A DNA stretch of 64,000 nucleotides from Alphaproteobacteria bacterium (lineage in GTDB: Bacteria > Pseudomonadota > Alphaproteobacteria > Micropepsales > Micropepsaceae). Positions within the stretch are counted from its first letter, which is position 1. Each line of letters opens with the position of its first letter. The DNA is taken from contig JAATGP010000008.1 of assembly GCA_015654635.1 (NCBI GenBank), positions 1 to 64,000 on the forward strand, read 5' to 3'. The notes below the pieces were generated by a model, which saw only the letters and a list, made by a program, of their open reading frames with translations, was not told the DNA's origin and searched no databases. Of the stretch, positions 20,425-30,134 are shown in pieces. A program made the translations under genes and the position numbers.

Positions 20425-23316
20425 ATGGCTTTAAACGCACACAGGCACAGTCATCGCCAAGGCTTATTGCTGGGCACCTGCCTCATCGGGGCGGCGTCGG
20501 TGCTCTTTTGCGGTACGGCAATGGCACAGGATCAGTCGATCGAGACGGTGACCGTGACCGGCTCGCGTGTCATCCTCAATGGCAACGACGCGCCGACCCC
20601 TGTAACCGTAATGTCTGTCGACGACTTGCAGGTGAATACGCCATCCACCATTCCCGATGCCTTGAGCAAGCTGCCCGTCTTCCTGGGGTCGCGCAGCCCG
20701 CGCACCACCGGCGGGGCGAACCAGAACTGGGCTGGTAACGTTCTCAATCTGCGCAACTTCGGCACCACCCGCACATTGATTCTGTTCAACGGCAATCGCG
20801 TGGCTCCCACCAATGCCACGGGCGACACCGACATCAACACGCTACCCCAGGATCTGATGGAGCGCGTCGATGTGGTGACCGGCGGCGCCTCCGCGGTATA
20901 CGGCACCGATGCCGTCACGGGCGTGGTCAATTTCGTGATCGATGCGAAATTCAACGGCCTGAAGGCCACGGCCCAGGGTGGTGTTTCATCTTATGGCGAC
21001 GACGCCTCTTGGAAAGTCGGCCTGGTCGGCGGCACCGATCTCTTCGGCGGACGCGGGCATGTCGAGTTCAGCTTCAACCATTATAGCTCAGACGGCATCC
21101 CTACCATGATGACCCGTCCGAACGGTCCTAAGATGTATACCGAGCCGGGCAATGGAACGGCGGCAAATCCGTATCATCTGGTCGAAAACTCCCGCCTGCC
21201 CAACTATACCCCTGGAGGTTTCATCTCGAACAGCGTGCTGGCCAATCAGTTCTTCTGCTCCAATGGCGTCTTATGTCCTTTTGCGCATGGCGGAAATTCC
21301 GGCACTGCCAATGACGAAATCGGCGGCGACGGCGGTTATGGCGGCGAAGCGGCGCCGGGCGTCAATGCCAATCCGTGGCTGGTGGCGAGCTTGAAGAGCA
21401 ACCAGCTCTTCGGCCGCTTCGATTACGACCTGACCAGCACCACGCATACTTATGTCCAGCTCTCTATGACGCAGGCCGCGAACTTCAACATCTCGTTCCC
21501 CAACAATTACGTCATGAACTACGCCGCGGATAACGCTTATCTACCCGCGGCGGCGCGCGCGCAACTGCAGACGGCGAACCAGACATCATTCGCCATGGGC
21601 CGCTCGATCCAGAATCAAGTGGGTGGCGAATCTGCCGGCTACACCGCCGGTTTATCCCTCACCGTGGGCGCCGAAGGCACGCTGTTCGACGATTATAAAT
21701 GGGATATGCACTTCACCCACACGCAAAATTCCTTGAATGAGCGGTCGCCCTATAACATTAACTGGCAAAAGCTTTTTGCGGCCAGCGACGCCGTTATCAA
21801 TCCCGCCACCGGCGGTGCGGTGTGCCGTGCGTCCCTTGGGGCCTTTGCTGCGCAATATGCCGGCTGCATTCCGCTTGATGCCTTCGGTCCCACAGCCACT
21901 TCCAACACGGCCTTCCGCTATGTGACCGAAGACACCGCCTGGAAAGCGATAAACACGATGGACGATCTTGGTGCCAATCTCAGCGGCACGCTCGTCAACC
22001 TCTGGGCCGGCCCGGTGAAGGCGGCGCTCAGTGCGGAATGGCACCGCCTGTCGCTCGAGGACGACAGCAACTACGATCCGGTGAAGAAGGTCGATTGCTC
22101 CACCCTGAACGCACTTCTCTGCGATCCCACGAAAACGGTGTTCAACAATGTCGTCGCCCAGCTTAACGAGGTGTCAGAAGACATTTCGGAAGCGGCAATC
22201 GAGGTCGATGCTCCGCTTCTCAAAGACCTTCCCTTTGCTCGGGAGGTCGATTTTAACGGTGCCTTTCGCTATGCCCATTACAGTGTCTCCGGCCAAGCCC
22301 TCACCTGGAAACTCGGCTTGGTGTGGAACGTCACCGACGACTTGACCTTCCGCGGCGCACAGTCTCGCGACATCCGCGCCCCCACGCTCAACAATATGTT
22401 CGCCCCCATCGCCGGCAACATCACGGCGTTCAACGACTATCTGACCGGCGTGACAGCAAACCTGATGACCCAGAGCATGGGCAACCCAAACTTGAAGCCG
22501 GAAGTGGCGGAAACGGTAACGGCTGGTGTTGTCTATCACCCGAGTTGGTTCACGGGCTTTAGCGTTTCAGCCGACTGGTACTCGATGATTATCCAGAATG
22601 CCATCTCGTCGGTCAACGGCGGCAGCACCTCGGCGCAGAAGCAATGTATCGCGTCGAACTTCACCTCGCCGTTCTGTCCTCTCGTCGTCCGCCCTCATCC
22701 CTGGACCGATACCGGGCCGGACAATTTTCCGACCGTGGTGATCTCGCAGGCGCTTAACATCTCGAAGACGTCGACTCACGGCATCGATTTCGAAGTCAAC
22801 TACGCCACCGAACTGAGCACATTCAGCGACAGCCTGGATGGTTCTATGGCCCTGCGTCTATTGGGGTCCTATCAGCCCTCGATCCTGTCACAGTCCATTC
22901 CCGGTGCGGTCATCACCAACGCCGCTGGTGCGGCAGGCACACTGGGCAATGGCGGTGCGGCCAAGCGCATCACCTTTATCGCCAACTACAGTCTCGATCC
23001 CATCACGGTGAACTTGATGGAACGCTGGCATAGTGCAGAGCGGCAAAATCCGGATCCGACTCTGGTGTTCTCGACGCCGAACGTCCCCTCAATCGCCTAT
23101 ACCGACTTGAACGTGAGCTATAAGTTCAAGCTTCGCGATCGCGATCAGGACGAGAACACCGAGTTCTTCCTCTCGGTGGAAAACCTGTTCAACCAACTGC
23201 CGCATATCTGGATCTCCACGGGTAACAGCGCCGCGCAGGGCTATGCCTATCCGGCTCCGAGCGACGAGGACGTGGTTGGCCGCTACTTCACCATGGGTAT
23301 TCGTTATAAGATGTAA
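20425..23316 (+). CDS. TonB-dependent receptor 2 without STN domain
   Basis: 963 residues. Signal peptide (about 1-34, ending GTAMA), then directly the TonB-box-like ETVTVTGSRV, plug and barrel. It matches TBDT 1 almost segment for segment (for example GGANQNWAGNVLNLRNFGT and NISFPNNYVMNYAADNAYLP), but has no STN domain. So it should import without signalling. AGGGGAG lies about 10 bases before the ATG. A strong terminator follows, then CE15 gene 3 on the same strand, mirroring the TBDT 1-CE15 gene 2 pair. Confidence 0.92.
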   Translation: MALNAHRHSHRQGLLLGTCLIGAASVLFCGTAMAQDQSIETVTVTGSRVILNGNDAPTPVTVMSVDDLQVNTPSTIPDALSKLPVFLGSRSPRTTGGANQNWAGNVLNLRNFGTTRTLILFNGNRVAPTNATGDTDINTLPQDLMERVDVVTGGASAVYGTDAVTGVVNFVIDAKFNGLKATAQGGVSSYGDDASWKVGLVGGTDLFGGRGHVEFSFNHYSSDGIPTMMTRPNGPKMYTEPGNGTAANPYHLVENSRLPNYTPGGFISNSVLANQFFCSNGVLCPFAHGGNSGTANDEIGGDGGYGGEAAPGVNANPWLVASLKSNQLFGRFDYDLTSTTHTYVQLSMTQAANFNISFPNNYVMNYAADNAYLPAAARAQLQTANQTSFAMGRSIQNQVGGESAGYTAGLSLTVGAEGTLFDDYKWDMHFTHTQNSLNERSPYNINWQKLFAASDAVINPATGGAVCRASLGAFAAQYAGCIPLDAFGPTATSNTAFRYVTEDTAWKAINTMDDLGANLSGTLVNLWAGPVKAALSAEWHRLSLEDDSNYDPVKKVDCSTLNALLCDPTKTVFNNVVAQLNEVSEDISEAAIEVDAPLLKDLPFAREVDFNGAFRYAHYSVSGQALTWKLGLVWNVTDDLTFRGAQSRDIRAPTLNNMFAPIAGNITAFNDYLTGVTANLMTQSMGNPNLKPEVAETVTAGVVYHPSWFTGFSVSADWYSMIIQNAISSVNGGSTSAQKQCIASNFTSPFCPLVVRPHPWTDTGPDNFPTVVISQALNISKTSTHGIDFEVNYATELSTFSDSLDGSMALRLLGSYQPSILSQSIPGAVITNAAGAAGTLGNGGAAKRITFIANYSLDPITVNLMERWHSAERQNPDPTLVFSTPNVPSIAYTDLNVSYKFKLRDRDQDENTEFFLSVENLFNQLPHIWISTGNSAAQGYAYPAPSDEDVVGRYFTMGIRYKM

Positions 23317-23327
23317 ATGTACGAAGG

Positions 23328-23352
23328 CGCCCGCGTGTGCGGGCGTTTTTTT
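23328..23352 (+). terminator. Rho-independent terminator after TBDT 2
   Basis: CGCCCGC-GTGT-GCGGGCG followed by TTTTTTT, beginning 12 bases after the TBDT 2 stop. A textbook terminator. CE15 gene 3 would then depend on read-through or its own promoter. Confidence 0.9.
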
Positions 23353-23454
23353 GAAGGGGTAAGCTTTGCTGCAGCGGGAGCGCCCGCGCCGCAAAGGCGT
23401 CACGAGAAAGCTGATAAATATGGTGCAAAAAGCATCGATCCAGGGAGACTTTCA

Positions 23455-24918
23455 ATGAATTCGACGAAGAGACCGCGCCTTGGCGGACACGCATTCCGTC
23501 GCGTGCTGGTATCCGTTCCTGCCGTAGCCATCATGATGTTCGGCACGCCGGCCTTTGGCGCATCCGATCACTTCAAAAACTCCGACGCGCCGAAACTGAA
23601 CTATCCGCAGCGCCCGATGACGGCGGAAATGCAGCAGATCAAAACCGACAACGAAGCCGAGCATGCTCGCGAATTGGCCATCCTGCATATCAAGACATTG
23701 CGTGGCGGCCACAACGGCTTGGATCCGGATGCACCCAACGCGGCGAACTACGACGAAGCTCTGGCTAATCCGTGGCCATACAAGTCCAATGTGCTGACCT
23801 TTACGGATGGTAAGCCCGTTACTGCCGCAGCCGAATGGACCAGCAAGCGTCGTGCGGAAATCGTCTCGATCTTCGAGCAGAACTACTACGGCCGTATTCC
23901 GGCGCATGTTCCCGGTGTTAAGTGGGAGGTCACCAGTACCAAGAATGAAACCGTCGGCCATTATCAAGCCGTGACGAAACACGTCACCGGTCATGTCGAC
24001 AATTCTGCCGATCCCGCGATCAAGGTCGATATCCAGATGGAAGTGACCTTGCCGGCCAACGTCAAGGGCCGCGTGCCAGTTATCATCGAGTACAGTTGGC
24101 TGACCCCGCCAGTATTCCCCAAAGGCTTCAAGATGCCGTATGCGCCGCCGGGGCCAAGCTGGAAGGAACAGATTCTGGCGCTCGGTTGGGGATATGCCGT
24201 TCTCGATCCTACCAGCGTGCAGGCCGATAACGCAGCCGGATTCGGCAAAGGCATCATCGGCCTGGTTAACAAGGGCAAACCGCGCAGCATGACCGATTGG
24301 GGCGTTCTGCGTGCCTGGGGGTGGGGCGCGGGCCGCGCCCTCGAATACCTGAAAAGCGATCCGCATGTTGCGGGCGATGAAATTGGCATCGCGGGCCACT
24401 CGCGCTACGGCAAGGCTGCCATCGTGACCATGGCTTTCGATCAGCGCTTTGCGATCGCCTATGTCAGTTCCTCGGGCGGCGCTGGCGCCAAGCTATTCCA
24501 CCGCAATGTTGGCGAAACCTTGGAGGACATTGCAGCTCCGCATCAATTTCATTGGATAGCCGGAAATTTTCTCAAATACGCGGCAGATCCCAATTCGCCC
24601 GCGACGATGCCGCTTGATCAGGACGCGCTGATTGCACTGTGTGCGCCGCGGCCTGTCTTTATTGGTGGCGGCGCGGCGGCCGCTGGCGATGCCTGGGTCG
24701 ATGCCAAGGGCATGTTTATGGCAGCCGTCGATGCCGGCCCCGTCTATCGCTTGCTGGGGAAGAAAGACCTCGGGACGGACAAATTCCCGGCCATGGGGAC
24801 CGCGCTTCTCGACGGCGACATTGGTTTCCGGCAGCATTCGTTTGGACATACGCAGGATCCAAATTGGCCGACGTTCCTCACCTTTGCCAAACGGTATCTG
24901 AACGTGCGTTCATACTGA
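23455..24918 (+). CDS. CE15 glucuronoyl esterase 3 (secreted)
   Basis: 487 residues. A basic N-terminus and hydrophobic core (VLVSVPAVAIMMFGTPAFG) form a signal peptide. The mature start ASDHFKNSDAPKL resembles that of CE15 gene 2. The serine elbow is GIAGHSRYGK, followed by VSSSGGAGAKLFHRNVGE, and the His is in GFRQHSFGHT. ATG 23455 has GGGAGA 7-8 bases ahead; a frame extended to 23317 covers the terminator and is rejected. It should release glucuronoxylan from lignin outside the cytoplasm. Confidence 0.88.
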   Translation: MNSTKRPRLGGHAFRRVLVSVPAVAIMMFGTPAFGASDHFKNSDAPKLNYPQRPMTAEMQQIKTDNEAEHARELAILHIKTLRGGHNGLDPDAPNAANYDEALANPWPYKSNVLTFTDGKPVTAAAEWTSKRRAEIVSIFEQNYYGRIPAHVPGVKWEVTSTKNETVGHYQAVTKHVTGHVDNSADPAIKVDIQMEVTLPANVKGRVPVIIEYSWLTPPVFPKGFKMPYAPPGPSWKEQILALGWGYAVLDPTSVQADNAAGFGKGIIGLVNKGKPRSMTDWGVLRAWGWGAGRALEYLKSDPHVAGDEIGIAGHSRYGKAAIVTMAFDQRFAIAYVSSSGGAGAKLFHRNVGETLEDIAAPHQFHWIAGNFLKYAADPNSPATMPLDQDALIALCAPRPVFIGGGAAAAGDAWVDAKGMFMAAVDAGPVYRLLGKKDLGTDKFPAMGTALLDGDIGFRQHSFGHTQDPNWPTFLTFAKRYLNVRSY

Positions 24919-24930
24919 TTGTCTTGCCGG

Positions 24931-24979
24931 CGTGAGCGGAGCCGCTCCTCCCCCCTTTGGCTCCGCTCACGTATTTTTT
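24931..24979 (+). terminator. Rho-independent terminator after CE15 gene 3
   Basis: GTGAGCGGAGCC (24932-24943) pairs with GGCTCCGCTCAC (24959-24970), a perfect 12-bp stem followed by GTATTTTTTGG. It separates CE15 gene 3 from the Nif3-like pair. Confidence 0.88.
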
Positions 24980-25003
24980 GGCTTTATCAGGAGGCCATAT
25001 CGC

Positions 25004-25918
25004 ATGGATACGATCGTCACCCGGCGCAAGCTTCTCGCCGCCGGCGCGGTTCTGGCTTCGAGCACACGGCAATCCCTGGCCGCCACGCCGGCCACCGTGT
25101 TGACCGCGGGCGAGGTGATCGCACGCATGAAGCAACACATCGGGGGGCCGTGGCGCGAAGGTGGCGTGGACGGTTACAAGGCCGGATCGCCCGAGACCGT
25201 CGTTACCGGCGTGGCGACAACCATGATGGCGACTTTCGACGCCCTCAAGGCGGCACGGGCACAAGGTTGCAATATGGTGATCACCCACGAGCCCACCTAT
25301 TGGTCCCATCCCGATACTCTGACAGATATCGCAGACGATCCGCTCTACCGCGTCAAGCGTGCTTTTCTCGAACGGCACAACATGGTGAGCTATCACCTGC
25401 ACGATCACTGGCACGCACTGAAGCCGGTCGACGGCATCAATGTCGGCACCATGCAACTCATGGGCTGGACCCGTTATGAGCACGGCGACAATCCGCGCCT
25501 GTTTACCTTGCCGCCAACGACGCTCGTCGGCTTGGCACGCGATTTTCAGAAGACGATGAACGACCACACCTTGCGCGTGGTTGGCGATCCGCAAATGCCC
25601 GTCCGCATCGTCTATGAGAGCTGGGGCAATTGCAGTCAGTTCCCGGGCGCGCAGTTCCTGAACACCGAGGCTGATGTCCTGGTGATCGGCGAGGCGCAGG
25701 ATTGGGACCTGGTGGAATTTGCACAGGACCTCGTGTCGTCGGGGAAGAAGAAAGGCTTGATCCTGCTTGGCCATGTTCTTTCGGAGCAATGGGGCATGAA
25801 ATATTGCGCCGAATGGCTAAAGGGCTTCATCACGGAAGTGCCGGTGAAATTTGTGCGGATCGTCGAGCCCTATTGGAACCTTCATCATCCTATGTTCGAG
25901 ATCAACACAAAGCTCTGA
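25004..25918 (+). CDS. Nif3/DUF34-like metal-binding protein with Tat signal
   Basis: 304 residues. The N-terminus has a twin-arginine signal (TRRKLLAAGAVLASS) ending near residue 25, unusual for the Nif3/DUF34 family, which is normally cytoplasmic. Segments matching the family are GVATTMMATFDALKAARAQG, NMVITHEPTYWSH (in place of HHP), YHLHDHWH and GHVLSEQWGMKYC near the end. The retained His and Glu residues could form a two-metal site. ATG 25004 has AGGAGG 8 bases upstream. It is followed after 9 bases by a paralog without a signal. The substrate is unknown; the context is a glucuronoxylan locus. Confidence 0.72.
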   Translation: MDTIVTRRKLLAAGAVLASSTRQSLAATPATVLTAGEVIARMKQHIGGPWREGGVDGYKAGSPETVVTGVATTMMATFDALKAARAQGCNMVITHEPTYWSHPDTLTDIADDPLYRVKRAFLERHNMVSYHLHDHWHALKPVDGINVGTMQLMGWTRYEHGDNPRLFTLPPTTLVGLARDFQKTMNDHTLRVVGDPQMPVRIVYESWGNCSQFPGAQFLNTEADVLVIGEAQDWDLVEFAQDLVSSGKKKGLILLGHVLSEQWGMKYCAEWLKGFITEVPVKFVRIVEPYWNLHHPMFEINTKL

Positions 25919-25927
25919 GGCGCCATC

Positions 25928-26800
25928 ATGGCAATCACCACCGTTGCGCCGGGCGGCGCGGCCCCGCAAAGCAGTTTCGGCCGCGTTCAGCACACGGGCC
26001 CGCTAACCGCGCTGCAGATCACCGATAAGATTATCGCCGAATCGGGCGCGCCGGGGCGGGCAAAGACCGTGGATCGCATCGTCGCTGGCGATCCCGCCAC
26101 CGCCGTTCGCGGTATCGCCGTCACCGCCATGGCGACCTTTGATTGTCTGAAGGCCGCGGCGGCGGCAGGCTGCAATTTGGTCATCACCTACGAACCGTTG
26201 TGGTGGTCCGAGGAGGACTTGCTGGACCGGATGGAAGGTGATGGCCTGTTCATGGCCAAGCGCGATTTCCTCCGGGCCCAGAATATGGTGGTGTTCCATT
26301 TCCACGACCATTGGCGCGACCGCACGCCGGATGGCATTGCCAGCGGAATGGCGCAGGCGTTGGGATGGGAAAATTATATCGCCGACAGCGCGCATCCGGC
26401 GGTGTTCCGGCTTCCGCCGGCAACAATGCTGGATTTGGCGAAGGAGCTTCATGCCAAGCTTGGCGACCATACCATGCGCATAGTGGGCGATCCCCGCGTT
26501 AAAGTCGGCAGCGTCGCTGCAAGCTGGGGCAATACCGAACAAATCCCGGCGATCCATCTCCTCAACACCGCTGTCGATGTCGTGATCTGCGGCTACACCC
26601 ACGAGTGGGAAGCGGTGGAATATGCCCAGGACATGATCGCGGTCGGCGACAAGAAAGGTCTCATTCTTTTGGGGGATGTCAAATCGGTCGAGGGTGGCAT
26701 GAAATATTGCGCCGACTGGCTTAAGACCTTCATCACAGACATTCCGGTCACGTTCATACCGGTCATCGAGCCATATTGGAATCCGGCCGACATCGTTTAA
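25928..26800 (+). CDS. Nif3/DUF34-like protein, paralog without signal peptide
   Basis: 290 residues, clearly related to the preceding protein along its whole length. It has no Tat signal. Several putative metal ligands differ: THEP is YEP here (His to Tyr), GHVLSE is GDVKSV (His to Asp, Glu to Val), while FHFHDHW keeps the HxHD part. So it may be a non-catalytic partner or have changed chemistry. It starts 9 bases after the first copy, so the two are probably translated together. The convergent FecR gene ends 17 bases beyond its stop. Confidence 0.7.
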   Translation: MAITTVAPGGAAPQSSFGRVQHTGPLTALQITDKIIAESGAPGRAKTVDRIVAGDPATAVRGIAVTAMATFDCLKAAAAAGCNLVITYEPLWWSEEDLLDRMEGDGLFMAKRDFLRAQNMVVFHFHDHWRDRTPDGIASGMAQALGWENYIADSAHPAVFRLPPATMLDLAKELHAKLGDHTMRIVGDPRVKVGSVAASWGNTEQIPAIHLLNTAVDVVICGYTHEWEAVEYAQDMIAVGDKKGLILLGDVKSVEGGMKYCADWLKTFITDIPVTFIPVIEPYWNPADIV

Positions 26801-26817
26801 CGGCCGGCCTTTGCCGT

Positions 26818-27762
26818 CTATTGTTTCGAGACGATGATGGCTTCGTCCTTGTCCTCGACTTTAAGGCGAAGGCCGGTTTTGACGAGGGCGGCGAAGACAT
26901 CGAGATTGTTGGCCCGGAAAACACCGCCGATCCGTATGTCGCGCGCCTTGCCGACCACGACCAGCTTCCTGTGATTATAGCGGTTGAATTCCTCCGCGGC
27001 ATCCGCCAGCGTGGCCTGATTGAAGACCAGAAGCCCACGGCGCCAGCTCGTGGCATTCTGCACGTCTTCGCTGCGCGTCCGGGCGACGAGGGTGCCCTCG
27101 CGTTTGGAGATCAGCATGTCATTGGCGTTGCCGATCACGGCATCCGCGTTGGCGCCGCTCAAGGTCTCGACGCGGACGCGGCCTTCCGCAACAGTGACAT
27201 TAACATCGTCGCCGTCGCGGCGAACCGTGAATTTGGTGCCGATATCGGTGATCCGGCGATTGCCTGCCAAGACTACGAATGGCCGGTTCCCGTCGTGCAC
27301 CACATCGAAATAGGCTTCACCGCGATCAAGCTTAACGGTCCTGGCCGTGCTCGTCAGCTTGGTCGTCAGATGGGTGTCGGTATTCATTTCGATACGGCTG
27401 CCGTCGCTCAAATGAACCGTTTGGAACTCGCCCACCACCGTCGTATACGAAGTGGCCGAGGCCATATAGACGTACAACGCTCCGCCGCCGCCCAGTGCGA
27501 TGAACAGGGTCAGTGCCGCCGCAATCCGCCAACTTGGTCTGGCCGTTTGCCAGCGCGCCCGCAGCCCTGTGCCGGGTGTCCGCAGTGCCGCCAGGCGGTC
27601 TGCCCGCCGCCACACGGCTTTCAGTTGCAGATAGGCGACGCGATTGGCGGTGTTGCTGTTCAGCCAAGTGTCAAGCGCCGCACGGCCATCGATATCGAGG
27701 CCGCGGTCTTCTTTGGCGAGCCATTGCGCCGCTTGTTCTTCTATGTCCTTGAACGCGTTCAT
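26818..27762 (-). CDS. FecR-type anti-sigma factor A
   Basis: 314 residues. FecR proteins hold an ECF sigma factor at the inner membrane and release it when a loaded TBDT touches them in the periplasm. An N-terminal DUF4880 region (EEQAAQWLAKEDRGLD, AALDTWL), one transmembrane helix (about 78-98), the FecR domain (FQTVHLSDGSRIEMNTDT, GEAYFDV) and a C-terminal STN-like segment (about 235-314) are visible. The start codon overlaps the sigma gene's stop as ATGA. Likely partner: TBDT 1. Confidence 0.9.
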   Translation of the reverse strand: MNAFKDIEEQAAQWLAKEDRGLDIDGRAALDTWLNSNTANRVAYLQLKAVWRRADRLAALRTPGTGLRARWQTARPSWRIAAALTLFIALGGGGALYVYMASATSYTTVVGEFQTVHLSDGSRIEMNTDTHLTTKLTSTARTVKLDRGEAYFDVVHDGNRPFVVLAGNRRITDIGTKFTVRRDGDDVNVTVAEGRVRVETLSGANADAVIGNANDMLISKREGTLVARTRSEDVQNATSWRRGLLVFNQATLADAAEEFNRYNHRKLVVVGKARDIRIGGVFRANNLDVFAALVKTGLRLKVEDKDEAIIVSKQ

Positions 27763-28328
27763 CGAGATTTAGACGTTTCCAACGCTAGATAACGGCGCGC
27801 CGCGCCAACAAGCGGCCGGCGGGAGCCATACACAGTCTTCTTTAGTAAGCGCATACCTTTTGCGATCAGATGTTCCACATTGTCTTCGGTGAGGCCGAGG
27901 CGCTGTGCAACATCACGCTGTGATATACCTTCAATTTTTCTCAGCATCACGACATCGCGGCAGGGCTGCGGCAACTCGCCAAGAGCAATTTGCAGCAGAC
28001 GCAGCTCTTCGCGTGCAGCCGTGTGCTGCTCGGGTGAGGGCGTCTCGTCGACGATGTTTGACCATTCAAAATCGAGCATCCGGTCGATCGGTACCACCCG
28101 CTTTTGGCGGATCTTGTCGATCATCAGATTGCGGGCGACCATAAAGATAAACGGCTTCGGCAGGCGTGGCCGTTCCTCCCGCGCCGCTTCATAGACGCGC
28201 ACGAGCGTTTCCTGCACGAGATCGGAGACGTCGCTTTCGTCGCGCCAATGAAGACGCAGAAAACGGTGCAGGGCCGGCGTGAGCGGAAAGACTTCGTGCA
28301 TGAACCATGTATCCAGGTCTGCATCCAT
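27759..28328 (-). CDS. ECF sigma factor A (FecI-like)
   Basis: 189 residues. Region 2 (DVSDLVQETLVRVYEAA, FIFMVARNLMIDKIRQ) and region 4 (ALGELPQPCRDVVMLRKIEGISQRDVAQRLGLTEDNVEHLI as the helix-turn-helix) are clear. It directs RNA polymerase to promoters of the linked uptake genes when released by FecR. ATG 28328 begins the recognisable protein. The 294 bases upstream, to the MFS gene's end, contain no other gene. Confidence 0.9.
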   Translation of the reverse strand: MDADLDTWFMHEVFPLTPALHRFLRLHWRDESDVSDLVQETLVRVYEAAREERPRLPKPFIFMVARNLMIDKIRQKRVVPIDRMLDFEWSNIVDETPSPEQHTAAREELRLLQIALGELPQPCRDVVMLRKIEGISQRDVAQRLGLTEDNVEHLIAKGMRLLKKTVYGSRRPLVGAARRYLALETSKSR

Positions 28329-28622
28329 TCTGAGACTATGCCGTAGCGCACCCTCCCAGCCTCATTTTAAGCACCCGATTTGGGGACCCGAGGCGTTTTT
28401 TTGGCAGCTTTGCAGGGATACCCGCCCAACAAACCTTAGCAGCATAAGACGGACGGGGTTTGAAAATCCGCCAGAAAAGTAATTGGAATAAACGTCTGCC
28501 CTCGCCGTAGGGGCATCTCGCGCCGCGGTAGCGGCAGCATCGGCCCGGCGTTGCCTCCCGTCCGTTCCAGTGGCGCTATGTTACCTTCGTCCGCTCCAAG
28601 CTGGTTCAATAAAATCAGCGGG

Positions 28623-30134
28623 TTATAGTGGCCCTTCCGCAGGCGATTGGGGTTTTGTGTGCGGAATTTGCCAGGGTAGCCGGAGGGTGGCGAGAAACAG
28701 CAGCGCATGCAGGGCTGAGAGCAGGGCGAACGCCGCGATGAAGGCGCCGGACGTTGATGCGGTACCGGCTGTCGCTGCCAAGCGCCATCCCAGGAAGGTT
28801 GCACAAAGCGTCGTCAAGGTTGGGCCGCCGAGGCGCTGCACGATGTTCATGGCGGTCGTCGCCATCGGCAGGTCCCGGCGCGCCACGGAAGCATAGGCGG
28901 AGGTGGTCGACGGAATGCCGATGGCGCTGAGCCCGACGCCGCGAACAAAAAGGCTCGCTGCCATGACGGTGATGATGAGGCCGTGCTGAGCCAAAAAGAG
29001 AAAAGGCAGAGTCCCGGCCAAAGCCAGGAGTGCACCACAGGCGGCAAGCTTACGGATACCGAAATACTTCGTAAGACGGCCCATGAAGGGATAGGTGCAC
29101 ATCATGCCGAGTCCCAACGGTGCGAGCAGCCAGCCGGTTTGGCTTGGCGACAGGCCGCAGGCGCGGACCAGATAGATCGGAATCAGCATCTGACCGGCGA
29201 AGGCGATGCCGTTGGCCATAAACATGGTGGCGATGGAAGCGGAGAACACTTTGGTTTTGAGCAAGCGAAGGTCGATAAGCGCGGCGTCGCCCTTGGCCTG
29301 CGCGGTGCGGTAGAAGAGTGCGAACAGGATGACGGAGACGGCCAAGGCCGCGGCGCCGATCCGTGTGCCCAGATGGTCCGAACCGTAGAGAAACAGCACC
29401 AGCCCCGGTGACAGCAAAGCCAGTCCGATGAGGTCGAGGCTGCGGGGCCGCGTCTCTTGCCGGTCGTTGGGCAGGAAAGCCGTTGCCAGCGCAAATGCCA
29501 AAACGCCGACCGGCAGATTGACAAGGAACAGCCAGCGCCAGGATGCGAGTTCAAGGATGGCGCCGGCGATGACCGGGCCAAGGAGCGGCCCCAGCAGGAT
29601 CGGCAGAGTGGCAATGCTGGCCACTTGCGCAAAGTGTTTTCCGGCAGAGCGGGCAATCATCATCTGCGCCATGGGAGCGAGGAGACCGCCGCTCATACCC
29701 TGGAGGATGCGGAAGACAATCAACGTCTGGGCGGACCACGCCAGGCCGCACAGGGCTGAGGAGAAGGTGAAGGCCGCAAAGCACCACAGATAAAGGGCCT
29801 TGGCGCCGATGCGGTCGACCAGCCAGCCGTTCAGCGGCAGCATCAACGCCAGCGCCAGCAGATAGCCGCTCGTCACCCATTGGATCGCCGCAAGGCTGAC
29901 ATGCAGGTCGGTGGCAAGGCTGGCAAGCGACACATTGACGACGGTGGCGTCGAGCTGCGCCATGAAGGAGCCAATGGCCGCGACTGAGACCACTTTCCAA
30001 ACGCCGGGTGCAAGCCGAGCGGCGTTATCGTCGGCGCCGGGCAACGTTGGCGGACTCACGCGCGGCCCTGGCGGTTCACGATCTTCTGGTTCAATCGGAA
30101 AGCCGCGGAAGCACTCATGAATGCTCCGGCGCAT
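28623..30134 (-). CDS. MFS multidrug efflux transporter (DHA2/EmrB-QacA type)
   Basis: 503 residues with 12-14 hydrophobic helices. The loop MAQLDATVVNVSLASLATDL and NGWLVDRIGAKALYLW (motif A region) fit DHA2 drug:proton antiporters, as does the LPILLGPLLGPVIAGAILE motif C region. The start is not certain: ATG 30134 overlaps the upstream gene by 20 bases; a GTG further in is possible. It is third in a marR-small membrane protein-MFS unit, so efflux of a compound sensed by MarR is likely. Confidence 0.85.
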   Translation of the reverse strand: MRRSIHECFRGFPIEPEDREPPGPRVSPPTLPGADDNAARLAPGVWKVVSVAAIGSFMAQLDATVVNVSLASLATDLHVSLAAIQWVTSGYLLALALMLPLNGWLVDRIGAKALYLWCFAAFTFSSALCGLAWSAQTLIVFRILQGMSGGLLAPMAQMMIARSAGKHFAQVASIATLPILLGPLLGPVIAGAILELASWRWLFLVNLPVGVLAFALATAFLPNDRQETRPRSLDLIGLALLSPGLVLFLYGSDHLGTRIGAAALAVSVILFALFYRTAQAKGDAALIDLRLLKTKVFSASIATMFMANGIAFAGQMLIPIYLVRACGLSPSQTGWLLAPLGLGMMCTYPFMGRLTKYFGIRKLAACGALLALAGTLPFLFLAQHGLIITVMAASLFVRGVGLSAIGIPSTTSAYASVARRDLPMATTAMNIVQRLGGPTLTTLCATFLGWRLAATAGTASTSGAFIAAFALLSALHALLFLATLRLPWQIPHTKPQSPAEGPL

